A stretch of 64,000 nucleotides of DNA from Corythucha ciliata (taxonomy: Eukaryota; Arthropoda; Insecta; Hemiptera; Tingidae), in NCBI GenBank assembly GCA_038030265.1, contig CM075939.1, positions 34,391,253-34,455,252 on the forward strand, read 5' to 3'. Shown here piece by piece: positions 1 to 11,278 of this stretch (its first letter is position 1; each line of letters starts with the position of its first letter). The notes under the pieces were generated by a model. That model was not told the DNA's origin. It saw nothing but the letters and a program-made list of their open reading frames with translations, and did no database searches. The translations under genes and the position numbers were made by a program.

Positions 1-140
1 AAAACATCAATGATATTGAAATTGGTTGTTTACTGGCGGAGTATTCGCGATATTCCAAGATTCTGGTCTCAATTACAGCGAAACTCCAAGTTTCAAGGTC
101 TTTTATTCGGATATGAATACCCGCGAAATTGCATAGTTTC
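1..140 (+). repeat. Family A ~31-bp array, window-edge fragment
   Basis: Degenerate units of the form GCGAAATTGCAAGTTTC plus about 14 variable T-rich bases; here seen as attcgcgatattccaag, cagcgaaactccaag and ccgcgaaattgcatag. The array is cut by the window edge. Same family as 6140-7110, 15270-16107, 23565-24060, 43472-44450 and 56370-57080. No coding content. Confidence 0.6.
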
Positions 141-544
141 CGGTATCCATCCATGAGGCAAGACACCTGAGCTGCCCAGCGAGTTCCATGTGCATCAGGA
201 CTCTTTTCTGGACTTCAGCGCTGTCCGCGGGAAAGTTCGTGCGCTACTTTAAAACAAAGGCATCAAAGTGAGAGCCCTTTCATTGAATCTTCCTATCCAA
301 AATTCGTCTCAATTTTTGGATTCCCCCTGTGGAGAATCCCAAAATATTGGTAAGGTTGGAGCTTCACAGTGGTTTGAGCTTTCTGTGGTTAGAGCTTTGC
401 TGTGGTTCGACCTTTTTTTTTGTGGTTGGCAGGGGTAGTCAGTTCCCCTACCTCAGACTTTGAAGCGCAGACTTAGTGGGGCAGCTGACCACTCCCGGAT
501 ACCTCCAATAAGTAAGAATCCATCAGGATCGCCACATTTTGTAT
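141..544. other. No gene seen; short GTGGTT repeats
   Basis: No convincing coding sequence. Around 350-430 there is a loose tandem repeat of a GTGGTT-plus-GAGCTTT unit, about 20 bp long, three to four copies. The rest looks like unique A+T-rich DNA. Confidence 0.5.
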
Positions 545-1175
545 AGCAAAAATGTTTGCAGGTACGGCTCAGCAATAAGCCAATTTTCTCGATTTCGACC
601 AATTTCCGGCACCAATTTTGTGCTGACTCCACAAATTTCGTGGAGAGAACTTATTTAAAAGCCGCATTCGTGGTTTTGGTAAATTTTTCATTCGACAAAT
701 TTGCCGAAAAATTAGCTATTTTTCTCTATCTGGCTCACTGAAAAACACGTTTCACCAACATATTTGAACGTAGCTGACAAACCAATTTCGCGTGGTAGCT
801 CAATTCAGAGACCGTATTTGCTGATTTTGTCGCCCTTTAAAAGCATTTTCACAGGATTGACAAACCAAAAATCAATTTCTTGAATTTCGTTCTCGAAAAT
901 GCCAAATTTCGAGCAACTTTCTCGCAAAATAAAAATATTTCCCGAATACGGTGCACTGTAAAATAAATTTATAGGAATTTGCTCACTAAAAGCGAATTTC
1001 GGGGATTTTTTGAACCAGTAAACCAATTTCGCAGGGTGGCCCAAATCAGATTGGTCTCTACGTATATTGGGCCACCCAGTGAAATATTGGTTTGCCGGCA
1101 ATGAAAATCCCCCAAAATTACTTTTTCAGTGAGCGAAATCCGAGAAATTTAGCGCGAAATGCCATGCCAAGGTCA
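545..1175 (+). repeat. Family D ~30-bp array (CAATTTCGC ... GCTCACT)
   Basis: Repeated degenerate units contain CCAATTTCGC followed by a GGGT/GGCTCA segment and an A-run. Examples lie at 595, 785, 1020 and 1075. The same unit type recurs at 46180-46330 and 48885-49490. Short ORFs on both strands here are by-products of the A/T-rich repeats and resemble no protein I know. Confidence 0.6.
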
Positions 1176-1179
1176 CAAT

Positions 1180-1790
1180 TTACGCGAAACGTCACATATG
1201 GGTGAGAGAAAAACTGTTTCGAAACGGCTGTGGCACCCCGAGGGAAAAGTTTGCGCTAGATGCCCCCATTTTGTAGGCAAAATGCAACATCGAGGGAAAC
1301 ACTCAAGTTCAAGTCGCAAATTGTATGAGGGATTGTCTATTTCACAAAAATTAACATGGAAAATTGTGTTGTTATTATGAGGAAATTGTCCACTTGAAGC
1401 CGAAAATGCGAAATAATTCACGGGAAACTCAACAATGGAGGCGAAATTTATTTGTAAATAGCGAACGAAACGTCACACCCGGGCCAATATTTAAGCGTAA
1501 GGCCTCATAACAGAGCAAAACTGCACATGTTAAGCATTATTTACGCGAATTGTCGCATTCAAACCGAAATTCACACACCACACAATGCCTCACTGTTGTG
1601 GCAAAATACAACATTCGGGGAATCGCTCTCACGTGAATCGTCAATTTCAAGACAAAATCCATGCGAATGCCTCACCAAGGAAAATGTTATTGTGAAATTG
1701 TCTATTTCATGAAAAAACTTGTCAGTTTCACGAAGAAATTGTCGATTTCATAAGGAAACGGTTGGTTTTTATGAGCAAACTTGCAATTTT
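1180..1790 (+). repeat. Family E array (GAAATTGTC.ATTTCA units)
   Basis: Degenerate units around 27-30 bp, of the form GAAATTGTCAATTTCACG, follow directly on the family D array. They are clearest at 1690-1760, where three near-consecutive units are seen. Related units recur at 3500-3730. Non-coding. Confidence 0.55.
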
Positions 1791-2019
1791 ATGCGCTGCG
1801 GTGCGGTCATAGGGACGCATAGCCGAAAATGCTTTGGTTACAAGATATGAGCATTTTCCTGTTGTTTCCCAGTTTCAAAAGTTTTTACGGTAATTGTCGG
1901 GTTCACGGCTCACCGTTAGTGGTTAGACAAAAAATTACGGTGGATTCGGAAAGAAGACAAAATCCTGTTCCTGAAACCACCATGAAAATAAAAATAAAAA
2001 ATCGCCCCGGCAGCTGGCG

Positions 2020-2581
2020 GTCTGTCAATAATGTTGAGACCATGATTTGTTTCGTTAATGTTTGAATGAAATTATCGTACCGAATATAATGCTTCTGGAA
2101 CCAACTGGTGATTTGTAGTGTTTTTTTACCAGTTCAAGCCATATTCCCCCCCCCCCCTATACCCCCATGGCCCAAATGCAACACCGACCGGGGTCTTATG
2201 ACAACTGATTTATGTGCTGAAGCGCGTTCCGCTAAATTGATTTCTTCGAGAGTTATGGTGCTAACAAGACCACACAGCACACACCTACTTCCACCTTGGG
2301 GGGCAACCCCCCCTCCCCTTCGACTTTTTCAAAAAAAAAAAAAGGGAATCAAAGGCTACTCTGACATGGAGTATACGTACTGAATATGATGCTTCTAGAA
2401 TCAACTGGTGATTTATAGTGATTTTTTGACCATTTCAACCCCTATTTTCCCCACCTCGACCGATTTGGCCCAAATGCAATACCGACCGGGGTCTTATGAC
2501 TACTGATTTTGTGCCAAACCGCGTTCCGCTAAATTAACTTCTACGAGAGTTATCGTGCTAACAAGAAAACGGCCATAAATA
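2020..2581 (+). repeat. Dispersed repeat with two internal ~280-bp units
   Basis: Inverted copy of 62790-63413. Each unit runs from a CGTACNGAATAT.ATGCTTCT segment through a poly-C tract, GACCGGGGTCTTATGAC and CGAGAGTTATCGTGCTAACAAG. Unit 1 covers about 2085-2265 and beyond; unit 2 starts near 2375. Compared with the right-hand copy, this copy lacks roughly 80 bp near its start. A third, badly decayed copy lies at 46836-46965. No coding sequence. Confidence 0.8.
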
Positions 2582-2809
2582 TCAAGTCAAGTCCCCGTTC
2601 AAGTCCTAACGTAGCAGTTCATCCACGGCGTCTCTCATTTTGAGCCTCGCGTAGTGAATTGAATTATTACTTTTACTTCAGGCATTGAGGGGTGCATGCT
2701 CGGAGGAACACAATAGCCTAAGAAAAGGACATTTAACCTGACCTATTCGCATTGAAACTTGATTGCTAAAGTTGGATGGTTGCAAACTTCATTTATCAGG
2801 ACACCGTTC

Positions 2810-2878
2810 GAAAGTACACAGAACGGGGTAGTTTTCCACAACTTTGCCCGTCGATGCGTGCACAAGCAGCTGATTGAT
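2810..2878 (+). repeat. 69-bp direct repeat, copy 1
   Basis: Nearly identical to 3561-3629 in the same orientation. Shared landmarks are GAAAGTACACAGAACGGGG, GCCCGTCGATGCGTGCA and AGCAGCTGATTGAT. Copy 1 is inside the 1806-3151 foldback element and copy 2 outside it. Confidence 0.8.
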
Positions 2879-3151
2879 ACTGATGTAAAATTTATCAGGT
2901 ATACGAAAAAACTACTTTTTTCACTTTTCACATGGCTGAAATAGCCACGCGCAAGTGACATTTTTTGATTTACATGGTGGTTTCTGGAACAAGATTTTGT
3001 CCTCTTTCCGAATCCATCGTCATTTTTTGTCCAACCACCTACGGTGAGCCGTGAACACGACAATTACCGTAAAAACTGATGAAACTGGGAAACAACAGGA
3101 AAATGCTCGTATCTTGTAACCAAAGCATTTTCGGCTATGCGTCCCTATGAC

Positions 3152-4050
3152 GTTTTTTGTGCGTCCAGGTATGCACTATCACCTGTGTAAGTTTTGTCAC
3201 ATTCCTCCTGAGTCATCCTGTATAAGCTTTGGCTATACCAACGCCAATTCATTTCTAAAAAGTGTAAAGAGCTCCAATCGAGTGGATATACATTATGAAA
3301 TTCGAGTTCCCTCCAACCGGCCTCCAACTACTTATTTGAAAGCGGTGTCGCGACTAGAAAAACCGCATGTGTGCATTGCTTCATAGCAACTAATGTATTT
3401 TAAGACAATACAGACCGCCAGAGCGGTGCCGCCGCGGTGCCACAGCTTGGAAAAACGCAAGTGTGTACTGGGCCTAAGCTGACGAGCTAATGGTTGACTT
3501 TATGATTAAATTTTGAGTTTAAAAGGTGTCAATTTCATGAAAAACTCGTCAGTTTCAAAGGAAAGTACACAGAACGGGGTAGTTTTCCACAGCTTCGCCC
3601 GTCGATGCGTGCAGTAGCAGCTGATTGATTGCCTTTTTTTTATTATCGAATTGTCAAATTAATTTACAAATCATCAATTCGAAATAGAAATTGTCAATCT
3701 GACGCAGAAATAGTCAATTTGTTTCGTGGTTGGCCTTTTTTTGCGGTTGAAGCATTAATGAGGTTTGGAGCTTTGCTGAAATTCAGAAAGCTGTCGATCA
3801 TGTTTGTGGCCACCGTGTGCGGGAAAATTCGTGCGGCTCTTTTTGTGCAACGCCGTGTGGAATCACAGTGATTACTTATTCAAAGGCTCGTATGACTGGA
3901 AATCCATCTCGATATTCGGAGTCCCTGTGTCGTGAAAAGTCTAAAATTCGCGGTTTTTTCCATTTTTAAATTTTCATCATGTTTGCCGATAATTGCTTTT
4001 TAATAGCAAAGATTGATTTTTAGGCAGAATTATTTCAAAGTGGATCGGTC
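3152..4050. other. No gene seen; family E units and 69-bp repeat copy 2
   Basis: Contains copy 2 of the 69-bp direct repeat (3561-3629) and scattered family E units (about 3500-3560 and 3660-3730). ORFs of 60-80 residues occur on both strands but show no recognisable domain. Confidence 0.5.
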
Positions 4051-4380
4051 CTAATCCTGCTGTAAGTTTACATTATCGTCAAAAACATTAATGTATGCCA
4101 ATTCTAACCACTCAAGCTTCTTGTTACTTCTCTCACTAGCCACAATCTGCACATCTGAAAAATTCACAGAGTGCCCAGTATCAATAGCGTGCTGTGCAAT
4201 CCCCGTTACACCCTGCTTACTTTTAACATTATTTTTATGTTGCATAATACAGGTTTTCAAAAGCTGGATAGTCTTTCCAATATATACCTTATTACACGAG
4301 CACGTCAACTTATAAACCACATTTTTCTGCAGCATTTTGTCAATTTTGTCCCTAACAACCGGTAACAATTTGGGGTTAGG
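4051..4380 (-). pseudogene. Penelope-like element 3' fragment (GIY-YIG nuclease)
   Basis: About 110 codons on the minus strand encode the C-terminal GIY-YIG endonuclease domain of a Penelope-like retroelement. Seen directly: a VVYKLTCSC segment and, four residues on, VYIGKT (the GIY...YIG core), a short CxC motif, then QHAIDTGH with the conserved histidines, and a terminal acidic segment LEWLEL. Upstream residues PKLLPVV resemble the linker that follows the reverse transcriptase. The reverse transcriptase itself is absent, so this is a 5'-truncated copy. The position where the family usually has the nuclease arginine (LKTR-like) reads LKTC, suggesting loss of activity. The frame ends in a normal stop at 4051. 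Confidence 0.85.
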
Positions 4381-4780
4381 TCGACAATGTCCGTTTAAAC
4401 GTTGCTAAGGGTTTAAACGATTTCGTATTCAAAATACTAAATTCGGATTGGGGTGTAAGCTCTTAAGCTCAGCTTAGTGTTAAACGGAACTTTAAACCCA
4501 TGTGGTCGACCCGGGCCTTACTAATTTTATTGGGTAAGTAACTGAAAAAACGAAGATTACTGAAAATCTCCTCTTCTTCTTCTTCTTCTTCTTTATGTAC
4601 TGGTAATGTCTTTTTATTGTGTGATTTTCTTAAAATATAGATTGCTGATGAGGGGCACCGGGATTGGGTCCGAAATGCATACTGTCAAAAACTACGCGGC
4701 TGTATTTGTTCAAATTTAAATAACAAACTTTCCATTTCATATTCAGAAAAGCCAAATCAACAAAACAAAGATCAATGATT
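4381..4780. other. No gene seen; GTCGAC-bounded segment and CTT microsatellite
   Basis: A segment bounded by GGTCGAC at both ends (about 4379-4510) contains several GTTTAAAC-like inverted motifs and may be a small element. A (CTT)n microsatellite lies at about 4572-4593. No coding sequence recognised. Confidence 0.45.
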
Positions 4781-5136
4781 GCCGTAACGTTCTTTTGCTA
4801 TCGTTTGTTTTGACACGTGAGTCGATCTGCGAACGTAAAACAATTTGTTCCTTCCTCCTCTTCGTCTTCGATAACAACAGGAAAAATGAGCTGCTCCGAG
4901 AAGGAGGTGAAACCCTTATTTACGGAGTAGGGCGATACATAAAAATGTTTTCTCTGCTAGAAAGAAAGGCTTATATCTAGAAAATTATACGAAAATGTAA
5001 GAAATTTTACGTAATTCCTGCAATAAACCTCGAAATATGTAAATTTATGCATTATTGCTCAAATATGCAGAAATTTGCAGCATAAGATGTGAACAACAGC
5101 ATCCCAAAGACAAGATTTGGACAAGGGTCTTATCAC
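4781..5136 (+). repeat. Local direct duplication, copy 1
   Basis: Starts GCCGTAACGTTCTTTTGCTA and matches 5587-5972 in the same orientation along its length. Shared landmarks include GGAGTAGGGCGATACATAAAA, GCTCAAATATGCAG and CATCCCAAAGACAAGATT. Copy 2 carries about 40 extra bases. The copies are clearly diverged, so the duplication is not recent. The short ORF at 4795-4980 is not conserved in copy 2. Confidence 0.8.
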
Positions 5137-5185
5137 TAGAGCCCGGATTTATATGTAGTAAAAATCCCTTGAATATGTCATATAA

Positions 5186-5262
5186 TATGCACTAAAAACC
5201 CCCGAAATATGCACTCAAAGCCCCAAAATATGCATTAAAAACCCCGAAATGAACACCAAAAA
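5186..5262 (+). repeat. ~22-bp tandem repeat (ATATGCACTAAAAACCCC)
   Basis: Four imperfect tandem units of ATATGCACTAAAAACCCCGAA, the last decayed. Lies between the two copies of the local duplication. Confidence 0.7.
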
Positions 5263-5586
5263 AATCTGAAATATTAAAGGAAAACCATTTCTGCAATAAT
5301 ATAAATGCCGTTAGCATGTGAATTTTTCACCTAAGTCCATATAAATGTGGCTTTAACTGTCCTGTAGCGTAGTGCGTACTTTCTTCTTGAATAAAATAAA
5401 CGCAGGACACTGACTATTATAGGGATAGTAACAACCTTCTTTTGAAAGTTTCGCAAGAGATTAGTTATTTCCGCCTGTACACCAAATTCAAGACCCCAAA
5501 GGCCCGAACAGTTCTTTGAAGAGGGGGAGGGGGTCTTCCCAGAGGTGAAAACAAAAATTCAAGGCAACAGGACCTATCGGGAAGAA

Positions 5587-5972
5587 GCCGTAACATTCTT
5601 TTGCTATCGTTTGGTTTTGACACGTTAGTCGACCTCGCGAACGTAAAACAATTTTTGTCTTCTTCTTCGAATAGTACCAGCTTACTTTAGTAGTTTATTA
5701 ATTAGCTTATTATGTGGGGAAAAATGAGCTGCACCAAGAACGAGGCGAAACCATAATTTACGGAGTAGGGCGATACATAAAATGTTTTTTCCTGCTAGAA
5801 AGAAAGGCTCATATCTAAAAAATTATATGAAAATATAGTGAAATTTTGCATAATTCCTACAATAATTATTAAATATGCGAATGTATGCAATATTGCTCAA
5901 ATATGCAGAAATATGCAGCATAAAATTTGAACTACATCATCCCAAAGACAAGATTCGGATAAGTGCCTTATC
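5587..5972 (+). repeat. Local direct duplication, copy 2
   Basis: Diverged direct repeat of 4781-5136. It contains an extra A/T-rich block (about 5670-5712) absent from copy 1. No coding potential is shared by the two copies. Confidence 0.8.
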
Positions 5973-6094
5973 ACCTTGGACATACTAATTAGCAGAAAAA
6001 ATTTGCAATTGCATACGAATTCGGGCTCTACTTATCACCATGGGCATACTTATTAGCAGAAAGAATATGCAATTGCATACGGATCCTGGCTCTA
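5967..6094 (+). repeat. Two tandem 64-bp units
   Basis: Unit 1 is 5967-6030 and unit 2 is 6031-6094. Each begins CTTATCACC and ends GGCTCTA, with shared TTAGCAGAAA and TGCAATTGCATACG. They differ at a handful of positions. Confidence 0.85.
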
Positions 6095-6139
6095 TGGAAT
6101 TCCACGCCCGCACGTACGAAAAGCAGCCTCGACTGGGGC

Positions 6140-7110
6140 CGTAACTTTAAATTTGAACTTTATTTGCAATTGATACTGAATTAGTTTGCAAAGTTCGGGT
6201 CCTAATTTGAGCAATAATTACAAGTTTTCTGGACAAATAGTATACGTGAAATTGACAGTTTCATATCTTACTTTCGGTGAAATTGCAAGTTTAGGGTCTC
6301 AATATCAACAAAATTGCAAGTTACTCGCCTTAATTTTGGATAAATTGCAAGTTTCAGGGCTTATTACAAGTTTGCAGTTGTTTTTCTGGACTCGAAACCC
6401 GGCTCGGACGATGGTCCGAGGCTGTCGAGGCCAATAAATGCGGCACTCCAACAAAATTGTAACATTTTTGAGGCAAATATCTGCAAAATTGGATGTTTCC
6501 AGGTACAATTAACGCGGAATTGCAAGTTTTCAGGGTCAGTTTATTCTAGAGGTCGCGGACCCTGCTGGCTAGCCGGCCCTGATTGCACCCATACACTGAC
6601 GAATAGCCGTGTAATTGCAACATGTATTTAGAGATATGAATCAGTCACTTTGCAAGACCAGGGCCCTATTGCACAATGTTTTATTAGCCAATAATATAGC
6701 TAATCTTAGCTAATAAAACAGCTGTAATATTAGCTAATAAAACATTGTGCAATAGGGCCTAGGTGCTAATTTTCGCAAAATACCAAGATTCCGAACAAAA
6801 TTCACAGTTGTCAACAAAATTGACAGTTCTCGGCTTTAACTCAAACAGTATTACAAGTTTTTGGGTTTTTTTCGTGGCTGCGGATTCAGCAGGCTATAGC
6901 CGTCTCTAACAGAGCCCGGAGCCTGTCGAATACCCACAGGAAATTGGAAATTCCGTGGCCAAATATCCGTCACAAAGCGACTTTTGTGTCCTTATTCCTG
7001 AGAAAATTCTCAGGAATTTCTGGTCTTAATAATTTCAGTGAAAATGCAAGTTTCTGGGTTTAATTTCAACAAAACAGAAAGTTTCGAATTTTAGTTTCGG
7101 AGAAATTGCA
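6140..7110 (+). repeat. Family A array with two or three GC-rich cores
   Basis: Degenerate ~31-bp GCAAATTGCAAGTTTC units alternate with GC-rich core segments at about 6550-6625 and 6871-6950, with a weaker one at 6390-6450. The core at 6550 has GCTAGCCGGCCCTGA and CTGACGAATAGC, closely matched at 15309-15385. The array is interrupted by a 101-bp MITE at 6660-6760. Non-coding. Confidence 0.7.
6660..6760. mobile_element. 101-bp palindromic MITE
   Basis: The ends AGGGCCCTATTGCACAATG and CATTGTGCAATAGGGCCT are reverse complements, and the inner TTTTATTAGC / GCTAATAAAA continues the match, so almost the whole element can fold into one hairpin. It is inserted in a family A array. No transposase is encoded. 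Confidence 0.85.
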
Positions 7111-10071
7111 AATCAAGAAGAACTCAAATCGAGGGGAATCGTTTCAAAGGGTCATATCCTAGACATTTAGTTTTCGAAGGCTGGAAACTCCCAGGGGGAC
7201 AACCCAGGCATCGGAGCGATACATTAGAGAGCCAAACATTGTCAAGGACGCTGAAATCTGTGAAAAACTGAACCCCTAGCCGGAAAAAATAGAACACAAG
7301 ACATATTGAAGTGCCACTTAATTCTTGGAACTTTCAACAGCGTCGTGGTCATGAGTCCACATAGATTTTTTCGGGTCCATTTAAATGGAGGAGCTGGCTG
7401 GTTTTGGCCGATTCTACATCAAAGAGACCTCTGAATTTGAATGATTTAGAAATTATACATTTGTTTGAATTTCGGTTCTTCAAGTTTTTGTGTCCTTATT
7501 GCCATCGTGCCATCAAAATAAATTCTGGCGCGCCACAGAGTATGTAAAACACTTTGCAGGAAATTAAAATAGCTATACGACCCTTTCTCCTGTTCATTGT
7601 GAAGCCCTCGACATTGTGGAACGAATATTTTGAAGGAAACAACCGTGCGTTGAATTTTCCACCAGATTAAACAAATATCGTAAATAAAGAGAAAACTGGT
7701 TAATTTAAAAGCCGATGGTCCCTAAAAAAGATTGAAATTTAAATGACTATAGAGAGGGTTTACTGAATGGAGCGTGGTGGATAGAAGAAATGAGATTGAG
7801 TTAGGCTCAATGCGTTCCACTGGGCGAAGAGCCAGATTTGCCCTTCCCCTCCTACCACATTACCAAGTTCAGCCAACATTCTAGGGAGAAATATATGAAT
7901 GTTTTTGTGTGAACTGTGCAAACGAAGAAGAAGAAAAAAATAGGTGAGACTCGCTGTTTTTTTTTGTTTTTTTTCGTTTTATTTTTTTAGAGATGAAAAA
8001 TTAACTCTAGACTGGCAAGAATGGTTTATGACTGGGCCCTTTGGCTTGGGTGACATCACGATCCTTAATTTCGTTTCAAAACAAGATTTTTCAGCTTAAT
8101 TCGGAAGCCACTTGGTTATCAAACGTGAAAATGATAACCTACATCACAAGCTAATTCATTATAAAACGATTTTCAAACGGGCTCCACCGGCCTCATGCAC
8201 TTCCTTGAGAGTGGAAGAGAGCCGCTCACACGCATAACCGTTAAAAAGGGCAAGTTCAAACACATTCAAGCGTACTACAACAGTGAAGTTCCCGCAAAGG
8301 ACTTTATTCTTCTTTTTACTTGCACGTTCTTTTTTTAAAGTAGCAGAGACAGAATTTCCATGAAAGCGCATTTCGTGAATGGAAGAGTAGGGAAGTCTGA
8401 TTTAGACAGTTGTCCATGATTAATGATATTTATAACGATTCCCCCTGGCCCATCAAATGTTACATATTCACCGCTTCGCCACACAGCGCTACAGAAAAAA
8501 AAAACAAAAAAAAAAAAAACAACAACAACAACAACAACAAAAACTCTTGTTCGCAATGTTCTGCTTCAATGTGATGTCTGAAGAAAACCCCTCTCTGGAC
8601 TGTACAGAAAAGAATTGTTTGAGTATCGTCACTGTCAGGAGGGGACGTGATTGAATTAAGAAGCTTAAAGTCTGACTGGAAGGAAATTGGTCAAGAAGGT
8701 TTGGAACAAATTCTATTTTCTAAAAATACCAGGTCGATCGAAAAGTTACCGAGAAAATTTACTTTCTCAACAAGCGTCGGAACTCGTTCACTCTTTTCTG
8801 TTGCTGTCATCGATGTTACCTTTCGGTATGAGCGGTACTTTTTGTATAAAAGTATTCAGGTTGTTGGATACTTGGATGCATCATTGAAACAGCAGAAATT
8901 CATAATTAATAATAAAATTGAAATGCTGCAATAGGCTGTGGTACCGTTTTCAAGTTTTATTCGTAATAAATTCATAAAAACGTCCAAAGTGAAATTGACA
9001 ATACACATTATATTAATGTTAATATAATAATATCCAATTTTGAAAGGTAGCTTTCCAATTTCTTCATACATAAATATTTTTTGCAAAAGTGCCTGGCAAG
9101 TTTTTTCAAAACTGTCATACTGCTTTGACAAAGGTTAAATTCTCTAATTAGTCCTACATAACTAGAAAGGAATGAGGGCACTTAACGCCGGAGTACGATG
9201 TTCTTTTAACTCAGTAATCACCGCAAACTCTTGGAATTCACAAACCAGAAACTAGGAAATCATGCTCTCTGAAGGTTGCTCTTTACTAATTAGACTTATT
9301 TTCAATTTTTCGAGGATTTGAAACGAGAGGCGTACAAGTGCCACTTTCACCTCGTTAACAATTCTTGTGCACATGAAAGGGAGTAGGTATGTAAATGAAT
9401 CTATTTAGTTATGTGCCGTCCAGCCTTACTAGTTTTAGCCATCAACGATATTCAATTATTTACAGTTACAGCTGAGGTAACTGACGTGGAAGTTTTGCGG
9501 AAACTGAAATAACCAAAATGAAGACCCTTACGGTCAAAGGGAGAAGGGGCACCTGAATTTGAGACGAGAAAAGTATAGAGGACGAGTTAGAGTCGCGTAA
9601 ATGTTTAAACAGGGATGAGATTTTCATTTAATTAAAGGATGTGAACCAAATTAAACTTTAGTACAGTTTCCGAGGGAGCTAAAATGAAAGATAAAAGGTT
9701 GTGTGAGTGGGGAACAAGAGGATAAATGTGTCGGGAACGGCCTGGAATACACGATGAGAGCATCTTCGCTCATAACACCGCTCGAGATAAAGTTAAGGAT
9801 AGGGTAGTTATTTCGTAACATTTTTATTCACGTGAAGGGGCCGTTCCTGGAAAGAGAGTCAAGAATAACGTGACTTCAGTGACCGTGAGCGGATGTGAGC
9901 AGTAAGTAACACAGAATTTCAAAATAAGAACGTCCGTAAGACTAATCAAAATTGAACACAAACCAGAGACAAGTGTCGTAGCGAAACTATGAAATGAGGG
10001 GCATCCAGTCAGCTGTACATTAATATAATGGTTGGCGTACCGATTGTATACGTCGTAGCCACATGCTGTAA
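7111..10071. other. Unique-looking non-coding DNA
   Basis: No convincing gene. An A-run plus (AAC)n microsatellite occupies about 8494-8543 and creates a spurious Phe/Val-rich ORF on the minus strand and a Gln-rich ORF on the plus strand. ORFs at 8647-8934 (+) and 8856-9131 (-) overlap in opposite directions and have no domain I recognise. Confidence 0.5.
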
Positions 10072-10247
10072 TTTGGCATTTCATGAAATGACTTGTCATT
10101 TCATGAAATGCGCGTCAGATGGTAAAACACCATCTGACCAGAAATCTTGGTCAATTCATGAAATGCCTTCTTCATCTGGACACAATGAAATACATGAGCA
10201 TTACACCATGTGACCAACTCCTCCTGGTCATTTCATGAAATGCCAAA
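10072..10247. mobile_element. MITE built from CATTTCATGAAATG palindromes
   Basis: The ends TTTGGCATTTCATGAAATGAC and GTCATTTCATGAAATGCCAAA are reverse complements. Two full CATTTCATGAAATG palindromes lie near the left end and one at the right end, with partial copies (AATTCATGAAATG) between. A CAGATGGT/ACCATCTG pair forms a further inner hairpin at 10113-10138. About 176 bp, no coding sequence. Confidence 0.8.
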
Positions 10248-11278
10248 GGCGAATAGTCTTTTGCTGTAATACTTCGGCCGGTAGTGTTATCATTGAGTTT
10301 GATAACGACTGGCGCGGCGGCGGATCTCTTTAACGAATTCAGTTATTTGATGTTAACTGTGCGTTCTTTTCGTAATATTAATAGTCCAGTCAAGGAATGT
10401 AAAATAAGGGGGTCTAGACTGCAATAATTCATAAAGAATTATTCTCTTCGGGAATGTGTTCGGAGGTGTCCAGGGGTCACCTCACCAAAAGTCCCCGAGT
10501 TTTCGAGTAGAGCGTGACTCTGGAAAGGGCGAAATGTGCGACCATTTTCGGGTTTTCACCAATATCTAGGAAACTTCTAGCGTTAGCGCCTACACGCCGC
10601 AATGCAAAATAACTTTCGCATAATTTCCGATAAATTCGCCTCTATTCATTTTTTTCATTTGCGTAGCGGTTACCGATATATGCTCCGTGGAATTTGGGGG
10701 AAAAACTGTTGCATGACAAAAGTATGAAAACAGGTGGGACTAGAGGGGGAAAAGATTGCATTCCATTTTGGCCTCGGCTGATGTTTTCTTCATGTTGAGA
10801 CGTTACATTTCACGCAATATCATCGGTATCACCCTTGAACTGCACCGTCTGTCCCCTTTCAAACATAAAAAAATTGTATGCATTTTTCAAACGCTGCTCC
10901 TTCCGGTTGACTGCGTCTAAAAAGGTCGCCAGACATTGTGATTACTCCTCAAGGTGTCTACTTTAGTAATCTATGCTCAAAATTTGGGGTAGCTGAGGGA
11001 AAATTTTGAGGAAAGTTGCGTAGACTACGAAAAAACGAAGCATTTGGATTTTATTTTTCGGTATTTCTGGGCGTAACTGTTTATAGCTACAATTTTTCGA
11101 CAAAGTGAATGATATGAAGCAATTGAGCTGTAAAATGAGCTTTCACTAGAGCTGCAATTTGTACTTCTTTTCCCCCTCTATTCTTGGGGAGTCTTGAAGA
11201 TGAAGTTAGCCGAGGTGTGGAAGCATATTTTTAACATTTTATGGGTGGTTTCGCGATCCCAAGGTTGCTCGTGCATAA
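10248..11278. other. Unique-looking non-coding DNA
   Basis: No coding sequence or clear repeat recognised in this roughly 1-kb stretch. Confidence 0.45.

Larger units (their letters stand above)
1806..3151. mobile_element. Foldback element with ~179-bp inverted ends
   Basis: The left arm (1806-1984) begins GTCATAGGGACGCATAGCC and is matched in reverse complement by the right arm (2973-3151), which ends GGCTATGCGTCCCTATGAC. The match runs for about 179 bp with scattered mismatches and small gaps. No transposase is present inside, so this would be a non-autonomous foldback-type DNA element. A second dispersed repeat (2020-2581) sits between the arms. I could not identify a clean target-site duplication. 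Confidence 0.75.

Noticed and set aside
8335..8654. Phe/Val-rich ORF (minus) and Gln-rich ORF (plus)
   Set aside because: Both are translations of an A-run plus (AAC)n microsatellite at about 8494-8543 and have no other support.
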